A DNA stretch of 64,000 nt from JBDSZL01 sp039925145. GTDB lineage: Bacteria; Acidobacteriota; Vicinamibacteria; Vicinamibacterales; SCN-69-37. The notes beneath the pieces were generated by a model, which was not told the origin of the DNA, did no database searches, and saw only the letters and a list, made by a program, of their open reading frames with translations. The stretch lies in assembly GCA_039925145.1 (NCBI GenBank), contig JBDSZL010000088.1, positions 65,335 to 129,334 of the forward strand, read 5' to 3'. Below are positions 1-8,206 of this stretch, piece by piece. The first letter of the stretch is position 1, and each line of letters begins with the position of its first letter. The translations under genes were made by a program, and so were the position numbers.

Positions 1-222
1 GAACAGCTCGTGAAGTTTCTGGCGAAAACCGGAGTTCATGATGTCTTGCACATCCGCGTAGGCGATCGTGGATGCATCGGCAGGAAGATACGCGAACTCG
101 GCGACCCCGCCGCCCCGTCTCGCAGGAAGGGCCCCGCTGTAATAGGCGACTACCCCGGTGCAAAGCCCGACGACGACTATCAGCGCGGATCCGACGAGAA
201 AATAACGGGTTCGCTGGTTCAT
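1..222 (-). CDS. Membrane-anchored protein, N-terminal part only
   Basis: The first 74 residues are visible and the gene runs off the left edge. After a short basic start (MNQRTRYF) comes one hydrophobic segment at about residues 8-28, then a soluble part beginning with an LPADAS-type stretch. It is therefore probably a signal-anchored periplasmic or extracytoplasmic protein. AGAGG lies about 8 nt before the ATG and supports this start. It is the last visible gene of the minus-strand run that contains the two ABC transporter pairs, 87 nt beyond the last permease. I do not recognise the family and too little is present to assign a function. Confidence 0.6.
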   Translation of the reverse strand, partial: MNQRTRYFLVGSALIVVVGLCTGVVAYYSGALPARRGGGVAEFAYLPADASTIAYADVQDIMNSGFRQKLHELF

Positions 223-309
223 GAATCCGACCTCTGTAAAACTGTCCCTACAGGGAATATACGGCGTCCGGGCGATTGCGTTCAGGGTAGGCCGCGGTCT
301 GGACTGCGG

Positions 310-1173
310 TCACTGCTCGAGCACGTATTCCCGCCGGCTGACGGTGCGGACCGCGATGGCGATGCTGACGATTGCGATGACCCCCAGGCCGAGGAGGCTC
401 TCGGTGAGGCTCGGCACCTCGTGAAACAGCGCCTGCATGATGTCCAGAGCCGAGTCCCCGGGGATGGCGTGCGGCACGAGCCCCTGCAGGTAATAGGCAA
501 CCGTCAACCGTTTGAAGTAGCCGGGCAGGGCCATCACCAGCATTTCCCAGCCGAAGACGAAGAGCAGACCGAAAATCAGCGGCCGCTTCAGGAGCGTGCC
601 GGCGAGTGCGAACACACCGCCATACACGAGGAGCCCGAGCACCAGCAGTGTCAGATCTTTCAGAAGGTCGGGGAAGCTAGCACCCAATGAGGCGCCAATC
701 GGCACGACAAGCAGCCAGACCAGTGTGACGGCGGGCAACACCACGCTGATGGTGCAGGCGGCGTACGCCAGGTATTTGCCGAGCAGGACAGCGCCACGGG
801 GAATGGGTCGGGTAAAGAGATACGTGAGGGTCTTGTCCTCCACCTCGTCGGCCATCAACGAGGTCCCGTAGAAGATCGCGAGAACGGGAATGCTGAAGCG
901 GACGAAGAAGCCCCACATCATGAAGCCGAAGATCATCGGCCCTGCCACCGGGGTCCGGCCCCTCGCCATCAGCGGGATTCCGGCCTCGACGAGCAACCGG
1001 AGGATCAGGGCCACCAGCACGGGCAGCCCCACGACCAGGCCCATGAACACCGTGCGCCGCGACCAGAGCATCTGCCCGATGGACATCGCGAACACGCGCT
1101 GGGCACCATACAGCAGCCCAGGAGATCGACGGCCGGACTGGGGCAATGGGGGAACCTGGCTCGGGTCGGTCAC
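310..1173 (-). CDS. ABC-2 type transporter permease
   Basis: This 287-residue membrane protein has about six hydrophobic segments and resembles ABC-2/NosY-type permeases. The motif DEVEDKTLTYLFTRPI after the second segment is typical of that family, which often carries a 'short-lived, exported or ripped-out' substrate that cannot be read from sequence. I chose the GTG at 1173, with GAGG 6 nt upstream, because a start further upstream would overlap the preceding ATPase gene. It follows that ATPase by 8 nt, so the two probably form one exporter. The substrate is unknown. Confidence 0.8.
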   Translation of the reverse strand: MTDPSQVPPLPQSGRRSPGLLYGAQRVFAMSIGQMLWSRRTVFMGLVVGLPVLVALILRLLVEAGIPLMARGRTPVAGPMIFGFMMWGFFVRFSIPVLAIFYGTSLMADEVEDKTLTYLFTRPIPRGAVLLGKYLAYAACTISVVLPAVTLVWLLVVPIGASLGASFPDLLKDLTLLVLGLLVYGGVFALAGTLLKRPLIFGLLFVFGWEMLVMALPGYFKRLTVAYYLQGLVPHAIPGDSALDIMQALFHEVPSLTESLLGLGVIAIVSIAIAVRTVSRREYVLEQ

Positions 1174-1181
1174 GGATGGCC

Positions 1182-2108
1182 TCAGTTCTTCACCAGGTAC
1201 TTGAACACGGCCTGCAGGTTGTCGTCGGGCGAGGTGAGCTCTTCGACGGCACCACACTCGCCGGCGGCCACCAGTTCGGTCAGCCTGGCGTAGAAGGCAT
1301 CTGGTGTGCCCGTTTCCACGACCACGGCGCCGGGCTGAAAGCGCAGGCTGATCACGTCCAGATGCGCGAGGAACTCACGAGCCAGTCGTCGGGGATCGGC
1401 GGCGCGGATGTAGACGGTGTGCGGATGCTCATCGATCAGATCGCGAATCTGATGGACGTTGCCCTCGGCGAGGATGCGGCCGTTGTTGATGAGCAGGATG
1501 TTGCTGGTCATCGACTCGATCTCGTGCAGGATGTGACTGGAGACCAGCACGCTGCGACCCTGGCGCGCCCAGTCGCGGATCATCCGGATCGTACGGCGGC
1601 GTCCGATCGGGTCCATGCCCGACAGCGGTTCGTCGAGAATCAGCAGCTCGGGGTCGTGGGCGAGGGCTTGCGCGAGCTTCACGCGCTGGCGCATTCCCTT
1701 GCTGTAGGCGCCGATGCGCTTGCCGGCCACATCCAACAGGTCGACCATGCCCAGCGCCCGATGGGCGGCGGCGCGTGCCTGACGCTCGTCGTGCCCGTTG
1801 AGCCGCAACAACGCGGTGACCCATTCGAGCCCTGTCATCCGCTCGTAGAAGGCGTCCTGCTCCGGACAGAACCCGATGCGGAAATACAGCGAGGGATTGC
1901 CCCAGATGGGCTCGCCCAGCACCTGGACGCTGCCCTTGCTCGGCCGAAGCTGACCGGTGATGAGCTTCATGAACGTGCTCTTGCCCGCGCCATTGGGCCC
2001 GAGCAGGCCCGTGATCCCGGGCGGAACCTCGACCGAGACGTTGTTCAACCCGATGACCTGGCCATACCACTTGGACAGGTCCCGCGCCGCAAGCACGGGA
2101 CCGGTCAT
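1182..2108 (-). CDS. ABC transporter ATP-binding protein
   Basis: This 308-residue ABC ATPase energises the neighbouring ABC-2 permease at the inner membrane. Walker A (GLLGPNGAGKST) lies near residue 37, the signature is YSKGMRQRVKLAQAL and Walker B is LLILDEPLSGMDP. A switch histidine follows in SSHILHE. The C-terminal 80 residues are a typical extension of export-type ABC-2 ATPases. The ATG overlaps the stop codon of the upstream permease (ATGA), which indicates translational coupling. Drug, lipid or polysaccharide export are all possible. Confidence 0.87.
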   Translation of the reverse strand: MTGPVLAARDLSKWYGQVIGLNNVSVEVPPGITGLLGPNGAGKSTFMKLITGQLRPSKGSVQVLGEPIWGNPSLYFRIGFCPEQDAFYERMTGLEWVTALLRLNGHDERQARAAAHRALGMVDLLDVAGKRIGAYSKGMRQRVKLAQALAHDPELLILDEPLSGMDPIGRRRTIRMIRDWARQGRSVLVSSHILHEIESMTSNILLINNGRILAEGNVHQIRDLIDEHPHTVYIRAADPRRLAREFLAHLDVISLRFQPGAVVVETGTPDAFYARLTELVAAGECGAVEELTSPDDNLQAVFKYLVKN

Positions 2109-2956
2109 GAGACGACCTCGACGCCCCGCACCTGACGATCGAGCACCGAGAGGGCCACGACGACGATCGCGGCGAGCACGAGCACGGACACGATCACGGG
2201 CGTCTCGTAGCGCGGCGGCTGGCCGAAGATGGCGTCGCTGACGACGTCGAAGTTGGCGCCGAGCGAGACCCACGCGACACCCGTCGACCCGGTGACGAAT
2301 GACAGCACGCCGTACATCGCTTCACTGAAGAAGAGGATGCCCGCATACATCACCGCGACGTACCGCGTGCTCGTCGAGAGCGCCGACAGCGCCAGCATCG
2401 CGAACGCCGGCACGATGACGCGAATGGCGGAGGCGAGCACCACGGCCGGCACGATGGAAGGATGCGCCCGGACAAACGACAGGCTGCCGCTCAGGATCAC
2501 CTGCATGACGATCAGCAGCAGGGCCGGCAGAATCACCGCAAAGCCAAGGAAGTAGAGCAGGATGGCGAGCTTGCCGGCGATGTACTCCATCCGCCCCAAC
2601 GGCTTCGACAGGTACACCTGCAGCGCGCGTGCGCGCCGATCGTTCGCGATGAGGCCGGCGCCGACGTAGATCGTGATCAGAAACGAGAGCACGCCCTGGA
2701 ATCCGTTGTCGATGAAGCGCTGAAACATCGCCACGTCGACCGGGAGAATCCGGGTGACCTGCGGCGTCGTGATCGCAAAGTAGATCTGCACGCATCGAAC
2801 GAGGAACGGGGTCCAAGCCAGAAGGAGCAGCGCGACGAGCACGCGGCGGCCGAGCAGCTGCCGTGTCCCGGTCTTGAAGATGACCGCCCAGGCGTGGCCG
2901 GTTGGGCGGCGCGTCCCCTGGTAGCGTGCGTAGCTCTGGTCGTGAACGGGGCTCAT
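2105..2956 (-). CDS. ABC-2 type transporter permease
   Basis: This 283-residue membrane protein has a cytoplasmic N-terminus, a first segment around residues 38-58 and about five more hydrophobic segments. The sequence ANDRRARALQVYLSKPLGRMEY matches the conserved amphipathic region of ABC-2 permeases and is comparable to the region in the permease at 310-1173. Its ATG overlaps the stop of the ATPase at 2953 and its own stop overlaps the next ATPase start. The four genes therefore form one ATPase-permease-ATPase-permease operon, consistent with a heteromeric exporter or two related exporters. Confidence 0.8.
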   Translation of the reverse strand: MSPVHDQSYARYQGTRRPTGHAWAVIFKTGTRQLLGRRVLVALLLLAWTPFLVRCVQIYFAITTPQVTRILPVDVAMFQRFIDNGFQGVLSFLITIYVGAGLIANDRRARALQVYLSKPLGRMEYIAGKLAILLYFLGFAVILPALLLIVMQVILSGSLSFVRAHPSIVPAVVLASAIRVIVPAFAMLALSALSTSTRYVAVMYAGILFFSEAMYGVLSFVTGSTGVAWVSLGANFDVVSDAIFGQPPRYETPVIVSVLVLAAIVVVALSVLDRQVRGVEVVS

Positions 2957-3894
2957 GGTTCCCCTATCGCGCGCGCGAACACGTCCTCGAGCGTCGGGAC
3001 GCTCGGGCGCAGGTGCCTGACCTGCACGCCGGCCTCACGGGCGAGCGTGCAGATCCGCTGCTGGTCGCCACCGCTGTCGCGTGGCTCACCCGCCACGAAC
3101 ACGCGCATCACGTCTTCGTCGGTCTCGCGGCACACCATCCCCTCGTGCTGGAGTCGGGTAATGAACGCGGGCAGGTCGCCCTTGATGCGCAGCTCGTAGA
3201 CGCGGCTGGCCGCGCCCTTCAGCGCCTCGATGGGGCCGGACGCCGCCACCCGTCCCTTGTCGAGCACGATCACGTGATCGCACGTGTATTCGACATCCGG
3301 CAACAGGTGCGAGGAGACGATGACGTTGATACCTTTGTTGTGCGACAGGTCGCGGATGAGGTCGAGCATCTCGTCGCGCCCGTTCGGGTCCATGCCGTTG
3401 GTCGGCTCGTCGAGAAAGAGCAGATCCGGATCGTGCACGAGCGCCTGCGCGAGCTTGATGCGCTGCTTCATGCCCGTCGAGTAGGTCTCGACATTCCGGT
3501 ACCGAGCCTCGCCGAGCCCCACGTAGTAGAGCACCTCGTGGGCCCGCTGCATCGCGTCGGCGCGCGGGAGGCCGGCAAGCTCGCCACAGTAGGCGACGAA
3601 CGTGACGGCATTCATGCCCGGCACGTGGCCGTCCGTTTCCGGCATGTAGCCCAATCGCGCGCGGATGCTGAGTGGCTCGGTGGCGACGTCGAGGCCGAAG
3701 ACGCGAAGGTGCCCCGCTTCTGGCGCGATGAACCCCAGGAGCGACTTGAGCATGGTGCTCTTGCCCGCGCCGTTGGGGCCAAGCAGACCCACGGCCCCTG
3801 CGGGAAAGACGGCGCTCACGTCGCGCAATGCGGCACTCTTGCCGTACTGCACGGTGACGTGCTCGAGCAAAACGGGGGGTTGAAGATCAGCCAT
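2953..3894 (-). CDS. ABC transporter ATP-binding protein
   Basis: First gene of the four-gene ABC exporter operon, 313 residues. It has Walker A GLLGPNGAGKST at about residues 35-46, signature YSTGMKQRIKLAQAL, Walker B LLFLDEPTNGMDP and H-loop SSHLLPD. The C-terminal domain follows the CcmA/NatA export type. The ATG has no strong ribosome-binding site. A TATATC box lies about 22-27 nt upstream, so a short leader is possible. It is related to the ATPase at 1182-2108, suggesting the module arose by duplication. The substrate is unknown. Confidence 0.87.
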   Translation of the reverse strand: MADLQPPVLLEHVTVQYGKSAALRDVSAVFPAGAVGLLGPNGAGKSTMLKSLLGFIAPEAGHLRVFGLDVATEPLSIRARLGYMPETDGHVPGMNAVTFVAYCGELAGLPRADAMQRAHEVLYYVGLGEARYRNVETYSTGMKQRIKLAQALVHDPDLLFLDEPTNGMDPNGRDEMLDLIRDLSHNKGINVIVSSHLLPDVEYTCDHVIVLDKGRVAASGPIEALKGAASRVYELRIKGDLPAFITRLQHEGMVCRETDEDVMRVFVAGEPRDSGGDQQRICTLAREAGVQVRHLRPSVPTLEDVFARAIGEP

Positions 3895-3966
3895 CCAGGA
3901 GCGACTGCGAGATCAAGAACGATATACGAAGAACCGACCGGCCGGGGTTCGGGGCATCGGAGATAT

Positions 3967-4145
3967 GGCTCGGGGCTCGGGAAGACACGGCTCGGGGCTC
4001 GCGGCTTGGGGCTCGGGGCTCGGGGCTCGGGGCTCGAGGAAGAGACGGCTCGGGGCTCGGGGCTCGAGGAAGAGACGGCTCGGGGCTCGAGGCTCGGGGC
4101 TCGGGGCTCGGGGCTCGGGGCTCGAGGAAGATACGGCTCGGGGCT
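3967..4145. repeat. Tandem GC-rich minisatellite (7-bp unit inside a 30-bp unit)
   Basis: The stretch is built from the 7-mer CGGGGCT repeated in phase and interrupted by a GA-rich spacer (CGAGGAAGAGACGGCT). Positions 4021-4050 and 4051-4080 are identical 30-bp copies, with degenerate copies on both sides. The array fills nearly all of the gap between the ABC operon and the Nudix gene and ends on the Nudix stop codon (TAA at 4145-4147). It has no unique spacers, so it is not a CRISPR array. It can be read through on both strands without stops but shows no sign of being a gene. Confidence 0.9.
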
Positions 4146-4588
4146 TATGGGCGGCGCAGACTGCGCGCCGCGCGGATCACGGCGAGGGTGGCGTCCGTGA
4201 GCATGTAGCCCTCCAGCTCGTCGAGGGCGGCCAGCGCGACAGCTTCGGCGTCCTCTCCCGCCACCAACGTGCCGCCGACCCGCTGGCAGGCATAGTCGAC
4301 GACAACATAGTGGTACGCGACGCCCGTCGCATCGAGCTCGATATGCTCGGCCACGTCGACCAGCGGACCGACCGCCACACGCAGGCCGGTTTCTTCGACG
4401 ACTTCGCGCATGACGCCCTGCTCCAACGTCTCGCCCAGCTCGAGCACGCCGCCGGGCAGGCTCCACCTCCCGGCCAGCGGCGGATGCCGGCGCTTCACGA
4501 GGACGACCTCGTCCTCAATGGTCAGCACGACTGCACCGACGGCAATGACAGGATGCGATGGGTGTTCTCGCCCGCGCGGGTCGGACAT
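4145..4588 (-). CDS. Nudix hydrolase
   Basis: A 147-residue Nudix enzyme, which hydrolyses nucleoside diphosphates linked to another moiety. The Nudix box spans about residues 44-66, beginning GGVLELGETLEQ and ending REVVEETGL, with all the metal-binding glutamates. The preceding GRWSLPGG is typical of the ADP-ribose pyrophosphatase/MutT-like branch. The start lies 21 nt after the tsaD stop with no clear Shine-Dalgarno, so coupling to tsaD is likely. Its stop codon abuts the tandem repeat. The exact substrate (ADP-ribose, oxidised nucleotide, other) cannot be told from sequence. Confidence 0.85.
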   Translation of the reverse strand: MSDPRGREHPSHPVIAVGAVVLTIEDEVVLVKRRHPPLAGRWSLPGGVLELGETLEQGVMREVVEETGLRVAVGPLVDVAEHIELDATGVAYHYVVVDYACQRVGGTLVAGEDAEAVALAALDELEGYMLTDATLAVIRAARSLRRP

Positions 4589-4609
4589 GGTTTTTGAGGC
4601 TTACGGACG

Positions 4610-5722
4610 CTAGATCGCCATCGTCGCGTACGCGTTGAACTCGAGCCCCGAGGACTCGCCACGCTCGAGCTTTCGTAAACCGGCGGCTGCAATCATGGCG
4701 GCGTTGTCGGTGGACAACGACATCGCCGGGATGAACACGGGCATGCCGTCCAGCCGGCCTCGCTCGTGCGCATCACGCCGCAGGCGGCTGTTGGCCGACA
4801 CACCGCCCGCGATACCCACACTCCGAGCGCCAATGACGCGCGCGGTGTCGAACGTGCGTGCCACCAGCGTTTCGATCACCACGCGCTGGAAACTCGCGCA
4901 GAGATCGGCGACCTCCTGCTCGGACAGGCTCGGACCGCTAGTTGGCCCATCCGGCCCCGTGTTCACCGCCACACCCCGGCCCTGCAGATAGCGCACGACA
5001 GCGGTCTTGAGACCGGAAAAGCTGAAATCGGCGAGATGCCGATGCTCGGGCGGCAGCGGCGACAGCTCGTTCGGCGCCCGGTTCCGGTCGGCATGCGTGA
5101 AACGCAAACGAGGCAGCTCCACCGCCTGGTCGTCGCCCTTCTGCGCGAGCCGGTCGATCACGGGGCCTCCCGGGTAGCCGAGCCCCACCAGTCGCGCCAC
5201 CTTGTCGTACGCCTCCCCGGCTGCATCGTCGCGGGTCCTGCCGATGAGCTGATAGGTCCCAGGCTCCGGCACGAGATAGATGCTGGTGTGCCCGCCCGAG
5301 ACGACCAGCACGGCGGCCGGCAGCGGAATGGCGCCATGGTCGAGGAAGATGGACTCGATGTGACCCGCCAGATGATGAACGGCCACGATCGGCTTCTGCA
5401 GCGTGGCCGCCATCGCCTTGGCGAACGACACGCCCACGAGGAGGGAGCCCACCAGCCCGGGGCCCTGCGTCACGGCGAGTGCATCCACGCGCCCGAGCGG
5501 CACCCCCGCGTCGGCGAGCGCCCGATCGACCACGCCGCAGATGTCACGTACGTGCTGACGCGATGCAATTTCCGGCACGACTCCGCCCCACTCGCGATGA
5601 ATCTCCACCTGTGAGGCGATTACATTCGATTGCACCTGCCACGGCCGCAGCGGGTCGCCCGTGGTCGAGACGACAGCTGCCGCTGTCTCATCACACGACG
5701 TCTCGATCCCCAGCACATTCAT
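4610..5722 (-). CDS. tsaD: tRNA threonylcarbamoyladenosine transferase TsaD
   Basis: TsaD transfers the threonylcarbamoyl group to A37 of ANN-decoding tRNAs. The N-terminus MNVLGIETSCDETAAAV is the family hallmark, and the metal-binding HHLAGH motif is at about residues 110-116. VSGGHTSIYL and GGVSANSRLR also match. The length of 370 residues is slightly above the usual 335-345, partly through insertions near residues 185-250. I chose the ATG at 5722 because the family begins there. A GTG at 5734 is an alternative. The mtnA gene is 76 nt upstream on the same strand. Confidence 0.93.
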   Translation of the reverse strand: MNVLGIETSCDETAAAVVSTTGDPLRPWQVQSNVIASQVEIHREWGGVVPEIASRQHVRDICGVVDRALADAGVPLGRVDALAVTQGPGLVGSLLVGVSFAKAMAATLQKPIVAVHHLAGHIESIFLDHGAIPLPAAVLVVSGGHTSIYLVPEPGTYQLIGRTRDDAAGEAYDKVARLVGLGYPGGPVIDRLAQKGDDQAVELPRLRFTHADRNRAPNELSPLPPEHRHLADFSFSGLKTAVVRYLQGRGVAVNTGPDGPTSGPSLSEQEVADLCASFQRVVIETLVARTFDTARVIGARSVGIAGGVSANSRLRRDAHERGRLDGMPVFIPAMSLSTDNAAMIAAAGLRKLERGESSGLEFNAYATMAI

Positions 5723-5798
5723 CTGTTCATTCACCCCAGGTGGACTCGTCCGTTGCCAGAGACCGTGGCGCTTCGGTGCGGTAACGAAGGCCCCACGG

Positions 5799-6854
5799 TC
5801 AGCCGTCGACGTTCGCCGCAAACAGCGCGGCGAGACTCTCCGTATAGGGCGCCCGGGCAATGCCTTTTTCCGTGATGATCCCATCGACCAGATGTGCGGG
5901 TGTCACATCGAACGACGGGTTCCAGAGACTCGCCCCCTCGGCCGCAAGCCGGGCGCTGCCGAGGTGCGACACCTCGCGCCCGTCGCGCTGCTCGATGGGA
6001 ATGGCGCTGCCGTCGGCTGCAGCCAGATCGATCGTCGAGAGCGGCGCCGCCACGTAAAACGGCACGCCGTGCGCCTTGGCCAGCATTGCGACCGAATAGG
6101 TGCCGATCTTGTTCGCAAAATCGCCGTTGGCCGCAATGCGATCGGCGCCGACCACCACCACGTCTACTTCGCCCACCCGCATCAGCGTTCCGGCCATGCT
6201 GTCGGTGATCACCGTCGTGGGCACGTGATCGCGCACGAGCTCCCATGCCGTGAGCCGGGCGCCCTGCAGGAAGGGCCTGGTCTCATCGGCGTAGACCTGC
6301 TTCACCTTTCCTTGCTCGTTGGCGGCGCGGATGACGCCGAGTGCGGTGCCGTATCCGGCCGTGGCCAGGGCGCCCGCGTTGCAGTGTGTGAGAATCCGCG
6401 CGTCAGGAGGCACGACGGCGGCACCAAACTGGCCCATCGCGCGGCAGCTCTGCACGTCTTCGTCGTGGATGGCCAGGGCCTCGGCCTGCAGCCGCTCGGT
6501 GATCTGCGCCACCGACTCGCCCGCCTGCACGCCCGCCGCGAACGACCGCTTCATCCGATCGATCGCCCAGAACAGGTTCACGGCTGTGGGACGCGTGCCG
6601 GCCATGAGCTCGCACAACTTGTTGAACTCCACCGCGTACTGCCGCGTGCCTTGCGCCTTGCACTTGCGCATCCCGAGCGCGAGCCCCATGGCGGCGGCAA
6701 CCCCGATGGCCGGCGCACCGCGAATCACCATTGTCTTGATCGCGCGTGCCACCTCGGCGGCGGTCTTGCAGCGTACGTAAATCTCCTGGGCCGGCAGCTT
6801 GCGCTGATCGACCATCACCACCGCGTCAGATTGCCATTCGATCGTCGGGAGCAT
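5799..6854 (-). CDS. mtnA: Methylthioribose-1-phosphate isomerase
   Basis: MtnA (351 residues, normal length) converts 5-methylthioribose 1-phosphate to methylthioribulose 1-phosphate in the methionine salvage pathway. Diagnostic sequences are VIRGAPAIG near residue 45, the catalytic cysteine in HCNAGALATAGYGTALG and the catalytic aspartate in GADRIAANGD followed by NKIGT. The start codon has no Shine-Dalgarno. TATCAT (6862-6867, minus strand) lies exactly 7 nt before the ATG, which fits a leaderless transcript. No other mtn gene is visible in the window. Confidence 0.95.
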   Translation of the reverse strand: MLPTIEWQSDAVVMVDQRKLPAQEIYVRCKTAAEVARAIKTMVIRGAPAIGVAAAMGLALGMRKCKAQGTRQYAVEFNKLCELMAGTRPTAVNLFWAIDRMKRSFAAGVQAGESVAQITERLQAEALAIHDEDVQSCRAMGQFGAAVVPPDARILTHCNAGALATAGYGTALGVIRAANEQGKVKQVYADETRPFLQGARLTAWELVRDHVPTTVITDSMAGTLMRVGEVDVVVVGADRIAANGDFANKIGTYSVAMLAKAHGVPFYVAAPLSTIDLAAADGSAIPIEQRDGREVSHLGSARLAAEGASLWNPSFDVTPAHLVDGIITEKGIARAPYTESLAALFAANVDG

Positions 6855-6938
6855 TCGGGGAATGATATCGAAGAAGAGGACGGAGCGATGGACGTTGCCG
6901 ACCAGATGCCGTCAGCGCCCGGGCATGGTCGACACGAT

Positions 6939-7358
6939 CTAGCGGCGCAGACTCCCTCCGTCGAACGGCGCGGGCAGCAGCGCAGCCAAATCGTGCTCCG
7001 CTCTCACACCCCCCACGCCGGCGAGCACCACGTGGATATTCGCGCAAAACTCCCAAAGCAGCTGGCGGCACGCCCCACACGGCGGCGTCGGCGTTTCCGC
7101 CCCGGTGACAACGGCGATCGCGGTGAACGACCTCGCGCCTTCGGACAGCGCCTTGAACAGCGCCACACGCTCGGCACACATGGTCAACCCGTACGAGGCG
7201 TTCTCGATGTTGCACCCCGAGAACACACGCCCATCGCCACACCGGAGGGCCGCGCCGACGGCAAAGCCGGAGTACGAGGCCAGCGCATGCCCGCGCGCCT
7301 GCCGTGCCGCGTCGACAAGAGCGGCCACGTCGGCAGCGACGAGCTCAGATGCCGGCAA
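6939..7358 (-). CDS. cdd: Cytidine deaminase
   Basis: A 139-residue, tetramer-type cytidine deaminase that converts cytidine or deoxycytidine to uridine or deoxyuridine. The zinc site is complete: CAER (Cys plus catalytic Glu, about residues 60-63) and PCGACRQ (two Cys, about residues 93-99). SGCNIENASYG is the substrate-binding signature. The start overlaps the end of the purine nucleoside phosphorylase gene by 14 nt, so the genes are coupled. Together with that gene and the pyrimidine phosphorylase upstream it forms a nucleoside-salvage operon. Confidence 0.95.
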   Translation of the reverse strand: MPASELVAADVAALVDAARQARGHALASYSGFAVGAALRCGDGRVFSGCNIENASYGLTMCAERVALFKALSEGARSFTAIAVVTGAETPTPPCGACRQLLWEFCANIHVVLAGVGGVRAEHDLAALLPAPFDGGSLRR

Positions 7359-8178
7359 TGATGCCCTCGAGGAGTGCCGCCATCTGGTGCTGGACCGCGC
7401 GTGTCGTTTCGAGCACTTCCGACTCGCTCAGCTGTTGCGGCAGCACCCCAGCGGCCATGTTCGAGATGCAGCAGATACCCAGCACGTCGAGGCCCATCTG
7501 CCTGGCGGTGATGGCCTCGTGCACCGTCGACATGCCGACGGCGTCGGCACCGAGCGTGCGAAAGGCTCGTATCTCCGCCGGCGTCTCGTAACTCGGGCCG
7601 CTCACGCCGATGTACACGCCGTGTTCCAGGCGCACTCCAGCCCGATCGGCCGCGGCCACGGCAATGGATCGCAGACGCGGCGAGTACACGTCCGACATGT
7701 CGGGGAACCTGGGCCCCAGCCGCGCGTCGTGAGCGCCGACGAGCGGGTTGCTGCCAGTGAAGTTGATGTGGTCGTCGATGCACATCAGCGAACCGCGCGT
7801 GAATCGGGTGTTGATGCCACCGGCCGCGTTGGTGAGGACAACCGTTTTCACTCCGAGGTACCCCAGCACGCGCATCGGGAACGTGACGTTTGAGGGCGCC
7901 TGACCTTCGTAGAGGTGCACGCGTCCCGCGAGCACGAGCACTCGTCGCCTGCCGCACGCGCCCGCCACGACCCTGCCCTCGTGCCCCGCCACTGTCGGCG
8001 TCGGGAAGCCGGGGATGACTCCATACCCGCACTCGACACTGGATGTCAGCGCGTCGGCAAACGCTCCGAGCCCGGAGCCGAGCACGACGGCGATGTCCGG
8101 CACGGCACCGATACGCTCGCGGACACACGCTCCGGCGTGCGCCACGTCAGTCCACGCGTGATCTGAGGTCGTACTCAT
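7345..8178 (-). CDS. Purine nucleoside phosphorylase (trimeric PNP/MTAP family)
   Basis: A 277-residue phosphorylase of the trimeric PNP family, splitting purine nucleosides with phosphate. VVLGSGLGAFAD (phosphate site), VAGHEGR, LAGRVHLYEGQ, TNAAGGIN and SGPSYETPAE are all present. The base-specificity loop reads ISNMAAG. Asn at that place, with the Glu of YETPAE, is the pattern of 6-oxopurine enzymes, whereas methylthioadenosine phosphorylases carry Asp, so inosine/guanosine are the likelier substrates. The ATG at 8178 gives the family length; 25 residues of low-complexity sequence lie upstream in frame. Confidence 0.92.
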   Translation of the reverse strand: MSTTSDHAWTDVAHAGACVRERIGAVPDIAVVLGSGLGAFADALTSSVECGYGVIPGFPTPTVAGHEGRVVAGACGRRRVLVLAGRVHLYEGQAPSNVTFPMRVLGYLGVKTVVLTNAAGGINTRFTRGSLMCIDDHINFTGSNPLVGAHDARLGPRFPDMSDVYSPRLRSIAVAAADRAGVRLEHGVYIGVSGPSYETPAEIRAFRTLGADAVGMSTVHEAITARQMGLDVLGICCISNMAAGVLPQQLSESEVLETTRAVQHQMAALLEGIIAGI

Positions 8179-8206
8179 CGCTGCCGATCGGCGGTCGCCA
8201 TCCAGC

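Noticed and set aside
3967..4145. CRISPR array
   Set aside because: The repeats are contiguous 7-bp/30-bp units with no unique spacers and no cas genes nearby.
2902..4200. A long plus-strand frame opposite the ABC ATPase
   Set aside because: It is antisense to a clear ABC ATPase and runs through the tandem repeat; long open antisense frames are expected in high-GC DNA.
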